Positions 35,097 to 46,323 of a stretch of DNA of 64,000 bases are shown in pieces; the stretch's first letter is position 1, and every line of letters begins with the position of its first letter. The position numbers and the translations under genes are program-made. The stretch lies in the NCBI RefSeq assembly GCF_000340215.1, contig NW_006921532.1:401844-465843 (forward strand). Direction: 5' to 3'. The DNA comes from Pseudocercospora fijiensis CIRAD86 (lineage: Eukaryota > Ascomycota > Dothideomycetes > Mycosphaerellales > Mycosphaerellaceae). Below the pieces are notes generated by a model, which saw only the letters and a list, made by a program, of their open reading frames with translations, did no database searches and was not told where the DNA came from.

Positions 35097-37556
35097 ATGT
35101 CGACACCTCAGAGCTCCATGCGCCAACGCGGGCCCAAGGATCGATCACGCCCGCAAACGCCCAGTAAAGAGGCTTTGAATGGCAAGATTCACGAGACGTG
35201 GGACAGTGTCAAGAGCACGGCCAGAGAGGCGCAGAAGAGCGATATCGATCACAAGATTGCTTTCTCAATCATCACCATTCTCGGCTTCCTGACGCGCTTC
35301 TGGGGCATCTCGCATCCAGACCAGGTTGTGTTCGACGAGGTGCATTTCGGGAAGGTGAGTGCACAGTCGTAGAGCAGGCAGCAGGTGCGCATAGAGACTG
35401 ACCTTCAATGTCTAACAGTTCGCATCCTACTACCTCCAACGAAGCTACTTCTTCGATGTCCATCCCCCATTCGGCAAGCTCCTGTTCGCGTTTGCAGGAT
35501 GGCTCGTTGGCTACGATGGCAGCTTTCTCTTCGAAAACATCGGCGACTCATACATCGATAATCACGTCCCTTACGTTGCATACCGAGCGATGCCCGCACT
35601 CATGGGAGCTTTGACTGTCTCCGTCTCCTATCTGATCATGTGGGAGTCTGGCTACAGCCTTCCCGCATCCATCCTCGCAGCCTCACTCGTCCTCTTCGAT
35701 AATGCACACGTCGGCCAGACCAGGCTGATTCTCCTTGACGCGACACTCGTCCTTTTCATGGCACTGAGCGTGCTCTGCTATATCCGCTTTTACAAGCTAC
35801 GACACGTTCCATTCGGAAGGAAATGGTGGAAGTGGCTGCTTCTCACTGGTATCTGCATGAGCTGCGTCATTAGCACGAAATACGTCGGAGCTTTCACATT
35901 CTTCAGTATCGGTGTACCCGTTCTGATCGATCTCTGGGATCTGCTCGACGTCAACCGCAAGCAGGGAGCACTCTCTCTTCCATTGTTCGGAAAGCATCTC
36001 GCCGCGAGAGTTACTGGTCTGATCGCCGTGCCATTCCTGATGTACCTTTTCTGGTTCCAGGTGCACTTTGCCATTTTGTCAAGATCTGGTCCAGGAGACG
36101 ATTTCATGACTCCCGAGTTCCAGGAAACTCTTTCGGATAATTTGATGGCGCAAAAGGCTATTGGAATCGACTTCTTTGATGCCATTTCCATGCGTCACAA
36201 GGACACCAAGGTTTACCTGCACTCGCACCCTGACAGGTATCCGCTGCGATATGAGGATGGTCGTGTATCTTCCCAAGGACAGCAGGTGACCGGATACCCG
36301 CACAACGATACAAACAACCTTTGGCAGATCATTCCAGCTCGTCCCATGGACGGCCTGGGACATCCTGTCAAGAACCACGACATTGTACGTTTCAGACATG
36401 TGGTTACCGATACCTGGCTCTTGACCCACGATGTCGCTTCGCCATACTACCCAACGAACCAGGAGTTCACCACAGTGCCAGCCGACCAAGCCAATGGCGA
36501 TCGCTTCAATGACACATGCTTTGAGATCAAGATTGACAATGGCAAGGATGGTCAGGAGTTTAGGACGCTGTCTTCGCACTTCAAGCTCATCCATGTCCCA
36601 ACAAAGGTCGCCATGTGGACTCACACCACTCCCCTGCCAGACTGGGCTTATAAGCAAGCTGAGATCAACGGCAACAAGAACGCTCTTCAACCTTCCAACA
36701 CCTGGTATGTTGAGGATATTCAAGGCATTCCGGAAGACTCTCCTCGCCTTGTGAAGCAGGTACGAAAGCCGAAGAGCATGCCATTCCTCAAGAAATACCT
36801 CGAGTTGCAGCGTGCCATGTTCTATCACAACAACGCCCTCACCTCCAGCCACCCATACGCGTCGTTCCCCGTCCAATGGCCTTTCCTGCTCCGAGGTGTG
36901 AGCTTCTGGACTGAAAGCGCGACCAAACGTCAAATCTACTTCATGGGTAACCCGATCGGGTGGTGGTTTTCATCAGCACTCTTAGCAGTCTTTGCAGGTA
37001 TTATCTTCGCAGACCAGCTCTCTGTGCGCCGTGGCATCGATGCTCTCGACAGACGTGAGTCCATTCCCTCCTACTCAATTCAACATTCCTACTGACTCAA
37101 ACCCTAGGCACCCGATCCCGCCTCTACAACAGCACAGGCTTCTTCTTCCTAATCTGGGCAGCTCACTACTTCCCCTTCTTCATCATGGGCCGCCAACTCT
37201 TCCTCCACCACTACCTCCCAGCACACCTGGCCTCCTGCCTCGTCGCAGGCGCAATCATCGAATTCATCTTCAACATCGAACCCCAAGAAGTCCAAAACCT
37301 CGTCTCAGGCCAACCAATCGTCGACGGCAAAAAAGGAAGCAGAGCGCAGGCCGTTCAACGTTTCTCCAAGCCTATCCGTGAAAGAATTGCCGGTCAAACT
37401 CTCCTCGCTACATGGGCAGCTACGGGTGTCGTGGTTTCTGTCGTGGTCTGGAGTTTTTGGTTTTTCAGTCCTTTGACCTATGGAAAACCTGGATTGAATG
37501 TTGATCAGGTTTTGGCCAGGAAGTGGTTGAATTATGATTTCCATTTTGCCAAGTAA
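35097..37556 (+). CDS. PMT4: Protein O-mannosyltransferase, Pmt4 subfamily
   Basis: ER-membrane enzyme that transfers mannose from dolichol-phosphate-mannose to Ser/Thr of secretory and wall proteins. Model: exon 1 35097-35354, intron 35355-35418 (GTGAGT...TCTAACAG), exon 2 35419-37054, intron 37055-37107 (GTGAGT...ACTGACTC...CTAG), exon 3 37108-37556; 780 residues, normal for Pmt4. The first join restores VVFDEVHFGK-FASYYLQRSYFF, with the Asp-Glu pair needed for catalysis in this family. FFDVHPPFGKLLFAF, ALMGALTVSVSYLIMWESGY and LVLFDNAHVGQTRLILLDA favour Pmt4 over Pmt1/Pmt2. A luminal MIR region follows (about 310-510), then C-terminal membrane helices ending NYDFHFAK. A TM-rich protein throughout. 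Call secure. Confidence 0.95.
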
Positions 37557-38139
37557 AGGAAGAAGAGCAATCGATGGGGATGCTGGATGAGAGCAAAAAC
37601 GACAGTTGTGGTGTGATGATTATGGAGTCAAGTCAGTTGAGGGAAAGGCATATTCGGCGGCGTTTAGCGCGAAACGGCTGAACGGATACGATAATAACAG
37701 CGAAACAACAGTAAGCTTTAATAGAGTCTGAAACTAGGCATTTCTCAAGTAGAGAAAACCGCACTGAAAAAAAACATTATTAATTAATTTGAGAGCTCCA
37801 GCTGTATGAATAGGTAGGTACTGTGCCAACGCGACTCTTTTGTTCGCTATCTCGCTCGAAAATCTTGAATTGGTACCTCTCGCTCAATGCTGATGCTGAT
37901 GCCGATGCTGATACTGAATTATATATGAGCTTGCTTGCTTGCTCGCTTGCTCGACCTTTCGCATCTGGCAGCTCGATTCCATTCCGACTCAGGCTCACAA
38001 ATCTTTGCCTCAGTCGATAAAGCATGATGGCTGTATGGCAATCGTACGCAAGAGTCGCTTTCGAAAGAAAAAAAGGGATCAATTCCGTAAAAAAAGCTGG
38101 TGATGGTAGGAGCAAAAGAGAAGGCTATGCTATGCTATG
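37557..38139. other. Convergent intergenic region with short tandem repeats
   Basis: 3' flanks of PMT4 and of the Erg6-like gene. Contains a TGATGC-type hexanucleotide array at about 37886-37914 and runs of A. No gene is supported. Confidence 0.5.
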
Positions 38140-38151
38140 CTATGCTATGCT
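38124..38151. repeat. Pentanucleotide microsatellite (GCTAT)n overlapping a stop codon
   Basis: Five uninterrupted copies of GCTAT. The array spans the TAG stop (38142-38140) of the Erg6-like gene on the minus strand, so the last codons of that gene lie inside it. Confidence 0.9.
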
Positions 38152-39342
38152 GCTGGACTCGGCGAAACTACTTCCCGCCAGTGCTCCTTCCGAGTTCGCC
38201 AGAGACGCATAAGCGGAATCGTCGGTTAACTTGGGTTTGACGGCGAGCCAGTGATAGGCCGTCGTGATCAAACGCGCGCGATCGGCTTCGATAAAAGCAT
38301 CGCAGTCTTGAGTGAGGCGATGGAAAAGCTTGTTGAAGTGAGGTGGAAGTAGACCCATTCGGACAGCGGTCACGATTGTGGCTTTTAGTCGCTTGAAGTA
38401 GCCGTCTGCTTTTTCGATCAGAGGTGCTTGGAGACCGGAGCAGGCGGTTGAGGCGTTGCTGTGTTCTAGGACTTCGAATCCGGCGGTTTCCATTGCGTCG
38501 ATTATACTTTGGGGTGTTGGGGTTCCGACTGCGCCCAGGAGCGGTTTTACCCTTTGCATGAGGGTTTGGTGGTGTGGGTTTGTGGGATCGTAGGCGGGGA
38601 GACTGACATAGTCCAGAATGGAGAGACGGGCGCCGGGTTTGAGGACGCGATACAGTTCCTGGAAAAGTTTCGTGTGGTCTTTGGCTAGGCTGAATGCTTG
38701 GATCTCGTAGAAGCTATCGAAATGGTTTGTCGGGAGTGGGAGCGGGAGGTCGTTGAAGTCATGAACTTGAAAGTGGTTGGACAAATGCTGCTGTTTGTTG
38801 AAGGATTTCGCGCTGGTGATCTGGTCCGGGTCGATGTTGAGGCCAGTGATCTGTGTTCCAGGTGCAACTCTGGATATGTGAGCAGCTACTCGGCCACGAC
38901 CACATCCAAGCTCAAGGACTTTGGCATTCGGGGGTAATTTCAGCTCGTTGGCTATGCGTTCCTCGTAGAGAATTTGGTTCATGACTAGGTTCTGTGAGAG
39001 GTCGATTGCTGGAGGAATATACATTTTCTCGACTTCGCCGAGGGCGCATAGATGGTTGAGAACACTGTAGTAGTCGGCCAGACATTCGCCTACTTTTTTC
39101 TGGTAGTTGGGGCCCAACGCATCCAGCATCAGCTTCTCATCTGCCCAGTCCAAGGAGTAGATCTGATACGACTTCATGAAATTGTCGACTTGCTCCGGGG
39201 TTAAATTCTTCAACACGCGGAAAGATCGGACCGCAGTTGATATGCGCCTTGACAATCTGACATCTCGAGATTTCTTGCTTAGATCCAAGTTTGTTGTGGT
39301 TGCTTCCTGTTCAAGGTGCGCAGTAGCCATGCTGGTTGTCAT
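38140..39342 (-). CDS. Erg6-like SAM-dependent methyltransferase (sterol methyltransferase family)
   Basis: Single exon, 400 residues. The middle is a class I methyltransferase fold: motif I VLELGCGRGRVAAHIS (about 144-160), then TQITGLNIDPDQITSAK and VLKPGARLSILDYVSLP. The N-terminal MKSYQIYSLDWADEKLM region and the C-terminal part match the sterol 24-C-methyltransferase family. Motif I differs from the usual Erg6 form (GCGxGGP), with RGRVA in place of the Gly-Gly-Pro turn. This suggests a paralogue rather than the main ergosterol enzyme; substrate unknown. Two close in-frame ATGs exist (39342, 39327); the upstream one is used here. Confidence 0.85.
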   Translation of the reverse strand: MTTSMATAHLEQEATTTNLDLSKKSRDVRLSRRISTAVRSFRVLKNLTPEQVDNFMKSYQIYSLDWADEKLMLDALGPNYQKKVGECLADYYSVLNHLCALGEVEKMYIPPAIDLSQNLVMNQILYEERIANELKLPPNAKVLELGCGRGRVAAHISRVAPGTQITGLNIDPDQITSAKSFNKQQHLSNHFQVHDFNDLPLPLPTNHFDSFYEIQAFSLAKDHTKLFQELYRVLKPGARLSILDYVSLPAYDPTNPHHQTLMQRVKPLLGAVGTPTPQSIIDAMETAGFEVLEHSNASTACSGLQAPLIEKADGYFKRLKATIVTAVRMGLLPPHFNKLFHRLTQDCDAFIEADRARLITTAYHWLAVKPKLTDDSAYASLANSEGALAGSSFAESSSIA

Positions 39343-40052
39343 ATCGAAGTTGCGATCGGAAGTGGTCCAAGTGGAAAGCTCAATAAGAGTAGATATTCCT
39401 CGCGACTCCGGTCAAGGCTCGTGCCGCGCCACAGTGATGCAGCTGACGTCGTCTTGGAAGCAGATGTGCTGTCTGCTCGCGGTAATGCAGGGGCAACGAT
39501 GCGAAACAAAACGAGCGGAAGAAGACTTGATTTTGTGTGCCAAGAGTCATCATGGCCTCGCGGGAGATGCATGTTTGCTGGAGACCAACGGCGGCACAAG
39601 TCCTTCGGGGCTGACTGGCATCCATCACGCATAGAATAGTGCTTCCTCCCGCGCCGACTACTCCTATGGGCAACATTGCAGGGCTTCGCGAATCATACGA
39701 GCTTGGAGCGATTGCTGCATGCAACGGTGCATCGTCTCGCAGCTTCGCGCATACCGGTCGCCAACAGCCGGCGGATCCTGTATAGGAGGCGAGGGATGCA
39801 GTTCGGCAAGTCAGCACTGAAGGCTGCAGCACCACGTCGCGATACATACATGTATTGAGACCGGGAAAAGTCAAAGAGTGACGTCGCTGCTTGGTGAGAA
39901 TTGGCTTTCAGGGCTTTGTCTGGGCGACAGGGGTGCAAGGCAAGGCCTAGCCGAGATGCACGGCTAGCTTTAAGAGGCTACGATAACCACGATGAAGACG
40001 GGACAAAGCAATATACATGTGCAATCACCGTTTTGGGGTATCTCCGCTAATG
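39343..40052. other. Intergenic region, no gene supported
   Basis: Upstream of the Erg6-like gene and downstream of the Scy1-like gene. Several overlapping short frames on both strands, none with a recognisable motif. Confidence 0.5.
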
Positions 40053-42719
40053 CTACAGTAGACTCTCATACCTGTCCAAACCATTCTTCTGCGTGCTCGC
40101 AGCACCGTTTTTGGGCTGCTGCTGACCCGCGGCCGCTGTACTGGAAAGCGTGTGGTTTGCAGCAGGCGGTGGCGGGATAGCGAACGATGGCCTCGATGAA
40201 ATGGCCGGTCTCATACCATTATTCAGAGGCTGCTGCTGCTGCTGCTGAGGCTGATGCTGTAGAGGTCTTTGTGCCGCCCACGAGGATGTCGAATTGTTGT
40301 TCCTGGCAGCAGACCAGTCTATACTGCCGCCGGCGTTCAAGGCGGGAGTCGCCACGGGTTGGGAAGAACGACCAGGCTGCAGCGGTTGTGAGAATTGGCT
40401 TGTCGGCGTCAATGTGCTGTATGCAGCGAGATCTGGCGTAATTGCCCGTGTCGGCGCGGCCTGAGTCCGAAGAGAGGATTGCCAGGAAAATGTAGGCTGT
40501 GCTGCGCGGCCGGAAACGGATGAGTTTGTGGTCGATGGCGGAGATGTCGGAGCGCTCCAGTCATTCATCAAATCGTTGTTTTGTGCAGGCTTGCGCCCGG
40601 AGACCAGTGATTCGAAATCCACTCCATCTCCATCGCTATTTGCACCTGCGCTGGACGATCCAATACGGCTAGCAACCCTTGATCCAGGCGTCGAACCACC
40701 ATTGGTAGTCGACAATTCCTGCAGCTTTCTGGTCTGCTCTCTTTCAATCTTGCTGCTCATACTTTTGATCAGCGCCATAAAGGCTTGAAACTGCTGCAGA
40801 TTAAGCAACGGTCCGAGACTCATGCTCCAGAGGATTGGCAGCACATCCATAGCCAGGAAGTCCGTATCAGCCACTTCGGCCACCTGCTTGAACACTTTGA
40901 GAGCAGCCATCATGACGCCTGGCTCCTTCGTCTTGATGCCCTTCAAAAGGGGAACGACCTTTTCTTGGACTGTGTATTTATCGAGGATCATGCTGCTTGA
41001 TGCAGCACTCGTTTTCTTGTCAGATACACCGATACCATTCAGGCCGTCGTCGCTGCTGCTTCCATTGCTATTACCACCACAGAGCGTGCAAAATGCTTCG
41101 AGACCACGTATCTTGATAGCCAAGCTGCTCGTTTTCGCAAACACTTGGGCGATGACGGGGAAGAGCTCGTTCTTGATCGTGCTGAAGTCCAGAGACGGTA
41201 GGAGGAATGGAAGTGTGCTAAGTCCGGCGTCGACTAGCGCATGCGTCGTTGATTCAAGTGCAACAAGCACGATAGGTAGTATATCATCCCTAAACTCCTT
41301 CCCAGAACAGTTCTCAGTGACGGTTTGCATATTCTCGAGCAGAATCATCAGAGCAGCTTCTTTGGATGTATCCTTGTCAGCCGGCTTATTGGTGATGAAC
41401 ACTTCTCTAAGCCTGGGCACGACTTTCTCTGTGAACGCCCGCTTTCCAGTTGGCATGACTTTCACCATGGCGAAGACATTTGTCATGATTGGCGCAAGCA
41501 GTTCCTTGTCCTTGGTCTCTTCTAGGAGAGCAGGGAGCACCTTCTTCTCAAGCACGCTCTTCGGAAATTGCGGCATGATCTTCGGTAGACCTCGCAGGAA
41601 TTGCATTTTTTCGTTTGGCGTTTTGGCAGGAAGCGCCTCCAGGAATCTGATGGTGGATACCAAGATATTGTCAAAATAGCTTGCTTCTTGAAACTCCTTG
41701 GCAGAAAGACGTTGCGCAGGCCGTCGGGTTATCAATCTTGGAAGTAGTTCGGAGGCGAGCTTTGGAGGCAAAGGGTGAGTGGAGGGTACCAAGAAGTTGT
41801 TGCTCTGTGTCGGTACTGTAGACGAACTGGAGAACACTCGTTTGTATGACGACAGCGATCCACCAGTGCTTAAAGGCGAGGTATGAGGACTATTGTAGAG
41901 CGCTATGATGATCAGACCCAGCGAGAACATGTCAGCCGACGCGGCAAGACTATTGTCAAGGACGAAGTCGGGACTTGTGTAGTCAAGGTTCAGCTGAACG
42001 CTTCGCGGTAACCTGGGGTCGTGGTTGAGCACTTCATGGAGACTGATCGGATGTAGAGATGTTGCCGCCGTACTACTTTCATGCGGTCCCGCGAACGCAA
42101 GGCCTGATATCTTCCAGTCGCCTTTTGCGTTCACGAGTATTGCTTCCGGGGTCAGATTAGCGTGCACTAAGCCAGCACTCTCGTGCAAGAATTCGAGGCC
42201 CTTTGCCAGTTGTAGCAGGCCCTTCTGTATCTCCAGTTCATCGATCTCAAGCTCCCGCCGCCTCCTCGTGCCATCAGATTCTTCCACGACATATCGACTG
42301 GCTCGGCCGCCGGATCGTTCCTGTTGATCCTTCTCTTCGAGGAGACCTGCTAAGCTGCTCACCACAGACTCGGCCACGAACATCAGCCCTCCTTTACTGG
42401 TCTCTTCCACTGGTTCTGCGAGCTCCAAAATTGAAGGATGTCTTAGCCGGGCTAAACTACTCGCTTCCTTTTTCAATTGTTCAACGACTTCTTCATGCGC
42501 TCTTTTCAGCGAGCTTGCGCTGCTCCTTGCGCCAAAGCCAGCACCGCTTTGTGGCTCGAGACTTTTCCTATCGAACACAAATACAGATACCGCCTTGCCA
42601 GTCTGTTTCCTCTTTGCGTCGAATATCTTCCATGGTCCAGCTGTCGACGACGGTTGCGGCGCTATCGTGTAGTTGCTCGAGATATTTGAAGAGAAGGATT
42701 TCAAGGCCGAAGAGAACAT
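40053..42719 (-). CDS. SCY1: Scy1-like pseudokinase with HEAT repeats
   Basis: Scy1/SCYL proteins are catalytically poor kinase-like adaptors acting in membrane traffic between Golgi, endosome and ER. Single exon, 888 residues, normal length. The N-terminal domain (about 25-350) begins YTIAPQPSSTAGPWKIFDAK. Its catalytic loop reads VHANLTPEAILVN, where active kinases have His-Arg-Asp, and the metal-binding DFG position reads SGL in DWKISGLAFAG, so activity is not expected. A helical HEAT-like region (about 370-640) follows with LRGLPKIMPQFPKSVLEKKV and KELLAPIMTNVFAMVKVM. The C-terminal tail is Ser/Pro/Gln rich with a poly-Gln run and ends GLDRYESLL. Call good. Confidence 0.9.
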   Translation of the reverse strand: MFSSALKSFSSNISSNYTIAPQPSSTAGPWKIFDAKRKQTGKAVSVFVFDRKSLEPQSGAGFGARSSASSLKRAHEEVVEQLKKEASSLARLRHPSILELAEPVEETSKGGLMFVAESVVSSLAGLLEEKDQQERSGGRASRYVVEESDGTRRRRELEIDELEIQKGLLQLAKGLEFLHESAGLVHANLTPEAILVNAKGDWKISGLAFAGPHESSTAATSLHPISLHEVLNHDPRLPRSVQLNLDYTSPDFVLDNSLAASADMFSLGLIIIALYNSPHTSPLSTGGSLSSYKRVFSSSSTVPTQSNNFLVPSTHPLPPKLASELLPRLITRRPAQRLSAKEFQEASYFDNILVSTIRFLEALPAKTPNEKMQFLRGLPKIMPQFPKSVLEKKVLPALLEETKDKELLAPIMTNVFAMVKVMPTGKRAFTEKVVPRLREVFITNKPADKDTSKEAALMILLENMQTVTENCSGKEFRDDILPIVLVALESTTHALVDAGLSTLPFLLPSLDFSTIKNELFPVIAQVFAKTSSLAIKIRGLEAFCTLCGGNSNGSSSDDGLNGIGVSDKKTSAASSSMILDKYTVQEKVVPLLKGIKTKEPGVMMAALKVFKQVAEVADTDFLAMDVLPILWSMSLGPLLNLQQFQAFMALIKSMSSKIEREQTRKLQELSTTNGGSTPGSRVASRIGSSSAGANSDGDGVDFESLVSGRKPAQNNDLMNDWSAPTSPPSTTNSSVSGRAAQPTFSWQSSLRTQAAPTRAITPDLAAYSTLTPTSQFSQPLQPGRSSQPVATPALNAGGSIDWSAARNNNSTSSWAAQRPLQHQPQQQQQQPLNNGMRPAISSRPSFAIPPPPAANHTLSSTAAAGQQQPKNGAASTQKNGLDRYESLL

Positions 42720-43767
42720 TGTGGCGGTAGCGGAAGTGACATATGAATAGAATGCGAGTCGATCGTATGCGCGAGACGTCTCAAGTCGTTATTGACAGGA
42801 TGGCGGATATGGGTGTTCGCGTGTGCAGCTGAGCAGTGTTTCCGCAAAGCTACAAGCTATTACGCCGTCGCTCAACGCTCTTTCAGATAAGTACTGAGCA
42901 GTGCGTACATCGGAGCTGCGTGTGCTCGATGGGTCTCAAGTCATCGCGGTATGCATTGAAACGCCGATAGCTGAGGAACACATGCTCGAGATTGAGGACG
43001 CATTGGAGCCCTCCCATCATCCCCGCCCCTCCCGCATATGCTCTCTTGGCATTGGGCAAGGTGAGCGATGCTTGTCGGTGGGTCTGCTGACTAATGACCC
43101 TGGCTCTCCAGCTCCAGCGTCGACTTTCTCGAGACAACAACACTCGCGTTCACAGCAATAGTGCGCTGGAAATTCAACTCTATGCCAGCGCGCCACGGTT
43201 GGAGCACCGGAGAAGGGCTAGTCTCTACCGGCTGTCGTCCTCTCAGTACATCCCGCCTGGGCAATGCCGCCAACGAGAGCCTCGAATGACTTTGCTTGCG
43301 CGCAAAAAAGCGGCTTCGGGCTACACGCAGGCACAGAAATGGTCGAGGTACTTGCGGAATGCAGTCCCATTCCCGCATGTCCCAGTCGCCGTCATTAAGC
43401 TTCGACTTAGGCTTAAGCAGTGACACGCTGGGCAGTGAAGAGGTTCGCCCGGAACAGGCCGACGCTTGGCAAAGTAGAATCCTTCTTGGTGCTGTCGATC
43501 TGGCCCAAAGCGTTCCACGGAGGCGCGCGTGATAGCGCTGCGGGGAAGAGAGAGGTCCAGAAGCGGATGAAGAAGGTGGTGAATCGAGCAGGTATCTCTC
43601 CATTTTCTTCCTTCTGTATCAGATTGACTTGTCCTCCATTGCCTCATGCGTCACATGCAAGATGTCTCATCAATAACAACCCCGCTGCCTATTATCGGAT
43701 GCTCTGGAAGTGCGCGAACGTCGGCGAAACACAGGGCTTCATCGGAGCAATTAATAACTAATCGACT
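42720..43767. other. Divergent intergenic region (Scy1-like / bZIP-like genes)
   Basis: About 1 kb between two start codons of divergent genes. Short frames exist on both strands; none has a motif or splice-consistent extension. Probably promoters and 5' UTRs. Confidence 0.5.
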
Positions 43768-45309
43768 ATGAACGGTCGCACGGCTGCCGGCAAAACTGCA
43801 GGTACTGGAGGTGAGAAAGCTTGGGCTAGTGGTCGTGTTCTCACTGCAGAACAACGCGCGCGGAAACAGGAAGTCGATCGCAAAGCAAACAGGTTCTTGA
43901 AGAAAGAAGTACAGGATCGCCTTGCGCTGCTGGAGGCTCGGGTGCTGCAACTGGAACACACGTCAACCGAAACACGGACTGCGAACCCCAATCCAGGCCT
44001 CAGCCCACATGGTATTGCCTCCAGCACCAGCTCTAATGGCGCAGAGCTGAGCATAGCACCTGATGGATCCATATTGACCGTGGCCGATAAGGTCTCAAAC
44101 TGGAATGTGGCAGCAAGTAAGTGATTGCGCGCTTTGTATGTTGCAATGCATCGCCCTGACCGTCATAGATGCGGCTGGCTTTGCCACAGGTGTATTCGAT
44201 GCTTCACACGCAATGACCAGTGGATCTAATTCTGGCGGCTCTGTCGACGACCATTATGCAGCAGGCCACTCTGTCGCTGGCGCACCGAACGACCCAGACC
44301 AGGAGGAATTCGTCCACCCGAGCAGAGCCCATCCAAGCAATGGACATCCGGAGCTCACAGGCGTGTACACAGCGGCCAAGCCCGTGCCGTCTGGTCGCGA
44401 TGTGACAATGTTTCTAAATAACTTGGTAAATCACATTCGCATGTTACCACCGGATCGCGTCTGCTTCGAGGATCGATACAATCAGGATGTCATCATTAAT
44501 GCAGTGTTGAAGGGCTGGAGGTACTCACTGAACCGCTATGACCAAATCTGTCCGCTTTGGGAAGTGCTCCAAACCGTGGACTTGTGCTTGTTCAAGGAAT
44601 GCAACCTGATTGAGAGGCTAGGATGTCTTCGGATGTTGCATAAACGATACATATTTGAGATCAGAAATACGCCGGTGGCAGTGGAGGGACCGCTACCGGT
44701 CTGGTATCAACCACAGTCAGTATAGCACGTATGCGCAATTCACGTATTTGACTAACGCACATCAGTATGACGGAGAAGTTAATCGCTCATGATCCTGTGA
44801 TCGATCATTTGACCTGGCCAGCACTGCGAGAAAGGTTGATGTCCACAAAAGTCGATGTTCTCACAAATAAGTTCTGGGCCTTGTGGGTGAGGAATCTCAA
44901 AGTAGCTTGGCAGTACGAACCTATGGATGTGCTGGCTCTCTCCTCGGACTCGTCCTTATATCAGCTGTCGAATCAATTTGAAGGGGCGATACTGAACATG
45001 GCGAACTGGAGAATGGACGTCAATTTCTTCTACGATTTCCCAGGACTTGTCGACGATATCCCTGCAGCAAACTACATGCCTCTGAGGACTTTGACACCAA
45101 AGTTTGGTCTTGTGGAGCGTGCAAATGCAGATCACAGGCGGCAGAGCAACACCGAACAGCAGCAGCAGCAGCAGCGAAGACCAATATTCCCTATCAACAC
45201 GACCACATCCCAGCTAGTATCCCAAGCTCAGCCAGATCCGATGATGTACCAACCTACTGGGCAGCCGGTCCACGCCTGGACGGATTTCTACCCATTCGAA
45301 GCTCATTGA
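43768..45309 (+). CDS. bZIP-type transcription factor with DUF3425 domain
   Basis: Putative nuclear regulator. Model: exon 1 43768-44116, intron 44117-44168 (GTAAGT...CATAG), exon 2 44169-44715, intron 44716-44765 (GTCAGT...GACTAAC...ATCAG), exon 3 44766-45309; about 479 residues. The second donor was chosen because only it joins exon 3 in frame. The N-terminal RARKQEVDRKANRFLKKEVQ followed by a Leu-rich helix (RLALLEARVLQLE) is bZIP-like, lacking the canonical Asn. The C-terminal half matches DUF3425 of fungal bZIP proteins: VEGPLPVWYQP, then MTEKLIAHDPVIDHLTWPAL and NKFWALWVRNLKVAW. A poly-Gln run is near the end. The acceptor at 44168 is less certain; one at 44189 is possible. Confidence 0.82.
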
Positions 45310-46323
45310 AGCACTTATGCACAGAAGTGGCGAGGTAGTCATCAATACATGCTATAAGGGATTTTGGGAGACACCGAAAGAAGAACGCATGTCAGACGAA
45401 GGCGATCGTTCTCGCAGGTCAACGCAGGATGTCAGCCGGAAGGGCTAACAGGACGCAGCCCAGTGTCAGAGCAGAGAGATGGACACGACAAAGGAAGAGA
45501 GCACGCTTTTTTCTACGTCGATCACCCGCGCCGAAGACGAGAGCTACGAAAATTGTGTACGATCTAAAGAGAGAATTCCACCGCATTGTTTTTGGGCAGT
45601 TGAGAAATTCAAGCATACGAGATCCCGCCATCAGCCTTGGAACTAGAATGCAGAGCGCATACAGAGCAGATGTGCTACAACACACACATTCACTAGCAGT
45701 GCCGGCCCTTCATTGAAGTCGCCTCGCCGAAGGCATCTCCCAACGTTGCGAGCATCTCAGTATATATAGTCCCAGTGGAGACGACATTGACGCGCACAGA
45801 AGCCATATGTCTAGCCAGGGCTTCAGTCGCTCCATCCCAACCGATGAAATTCGCAACTCCAGGAATTGGGTTATGAGCAAAGACCTCCAGATGTCAGGGT
45901 AATTGAAGATCTGGAATCGAGCCCGGTTTGGCGCAGAGAATACAATATTCGCAAATACTTAGTAGTAATAGTTCTACATATCGGACGTTCTATTAAGATT
46001 AGAAAGCGATTTGCCTTTGTAGCTGTTACTTGCGGTGTGGAGTGGACTACCTTATAGTGCAATAGCCTCTTCTATTATATATTTGATATTCTTTTCTAGT
46101 GTTATGTATCTTCGTGACAACAGGAGACCCTTTGATTGTTCTCAAATCTGTATGAGTTGATGAGTCAGCTCGCCTCGACTCCGAGCTCGGCAAGAACAAT
46201 CCACAAGCAACGCGCCCTACTACTTCGCGTTTTACTCGACGACTGTGAGCCATTGCGACTTGTAGCTGATGAAAAGGGTCGGCGCAGGAGGCTACAGTGT
46301 GTTCTCGCTTCCCATAACCATCA
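45310..46323. other. Intergenic region with a small AT-rich, RIP-like patch
   Basis: No gene recognised. A TA-rich patch at about 45.93-46.12 kb resembles RIP-mutated repeat DNA and may be a small transposon relic, the only such patch inside the gene island. The rest is probably 3' UTR and promoter. Confidence 0.45.

Noticed and set aside
43091..43603. Minus-strand 170-codon frame between the Scy1-like and bZIP-like genes
   Set aside because: Low-complexity Ser/Arg/Leu composition, overlapped by plus-strand frames of similar length, no motif.
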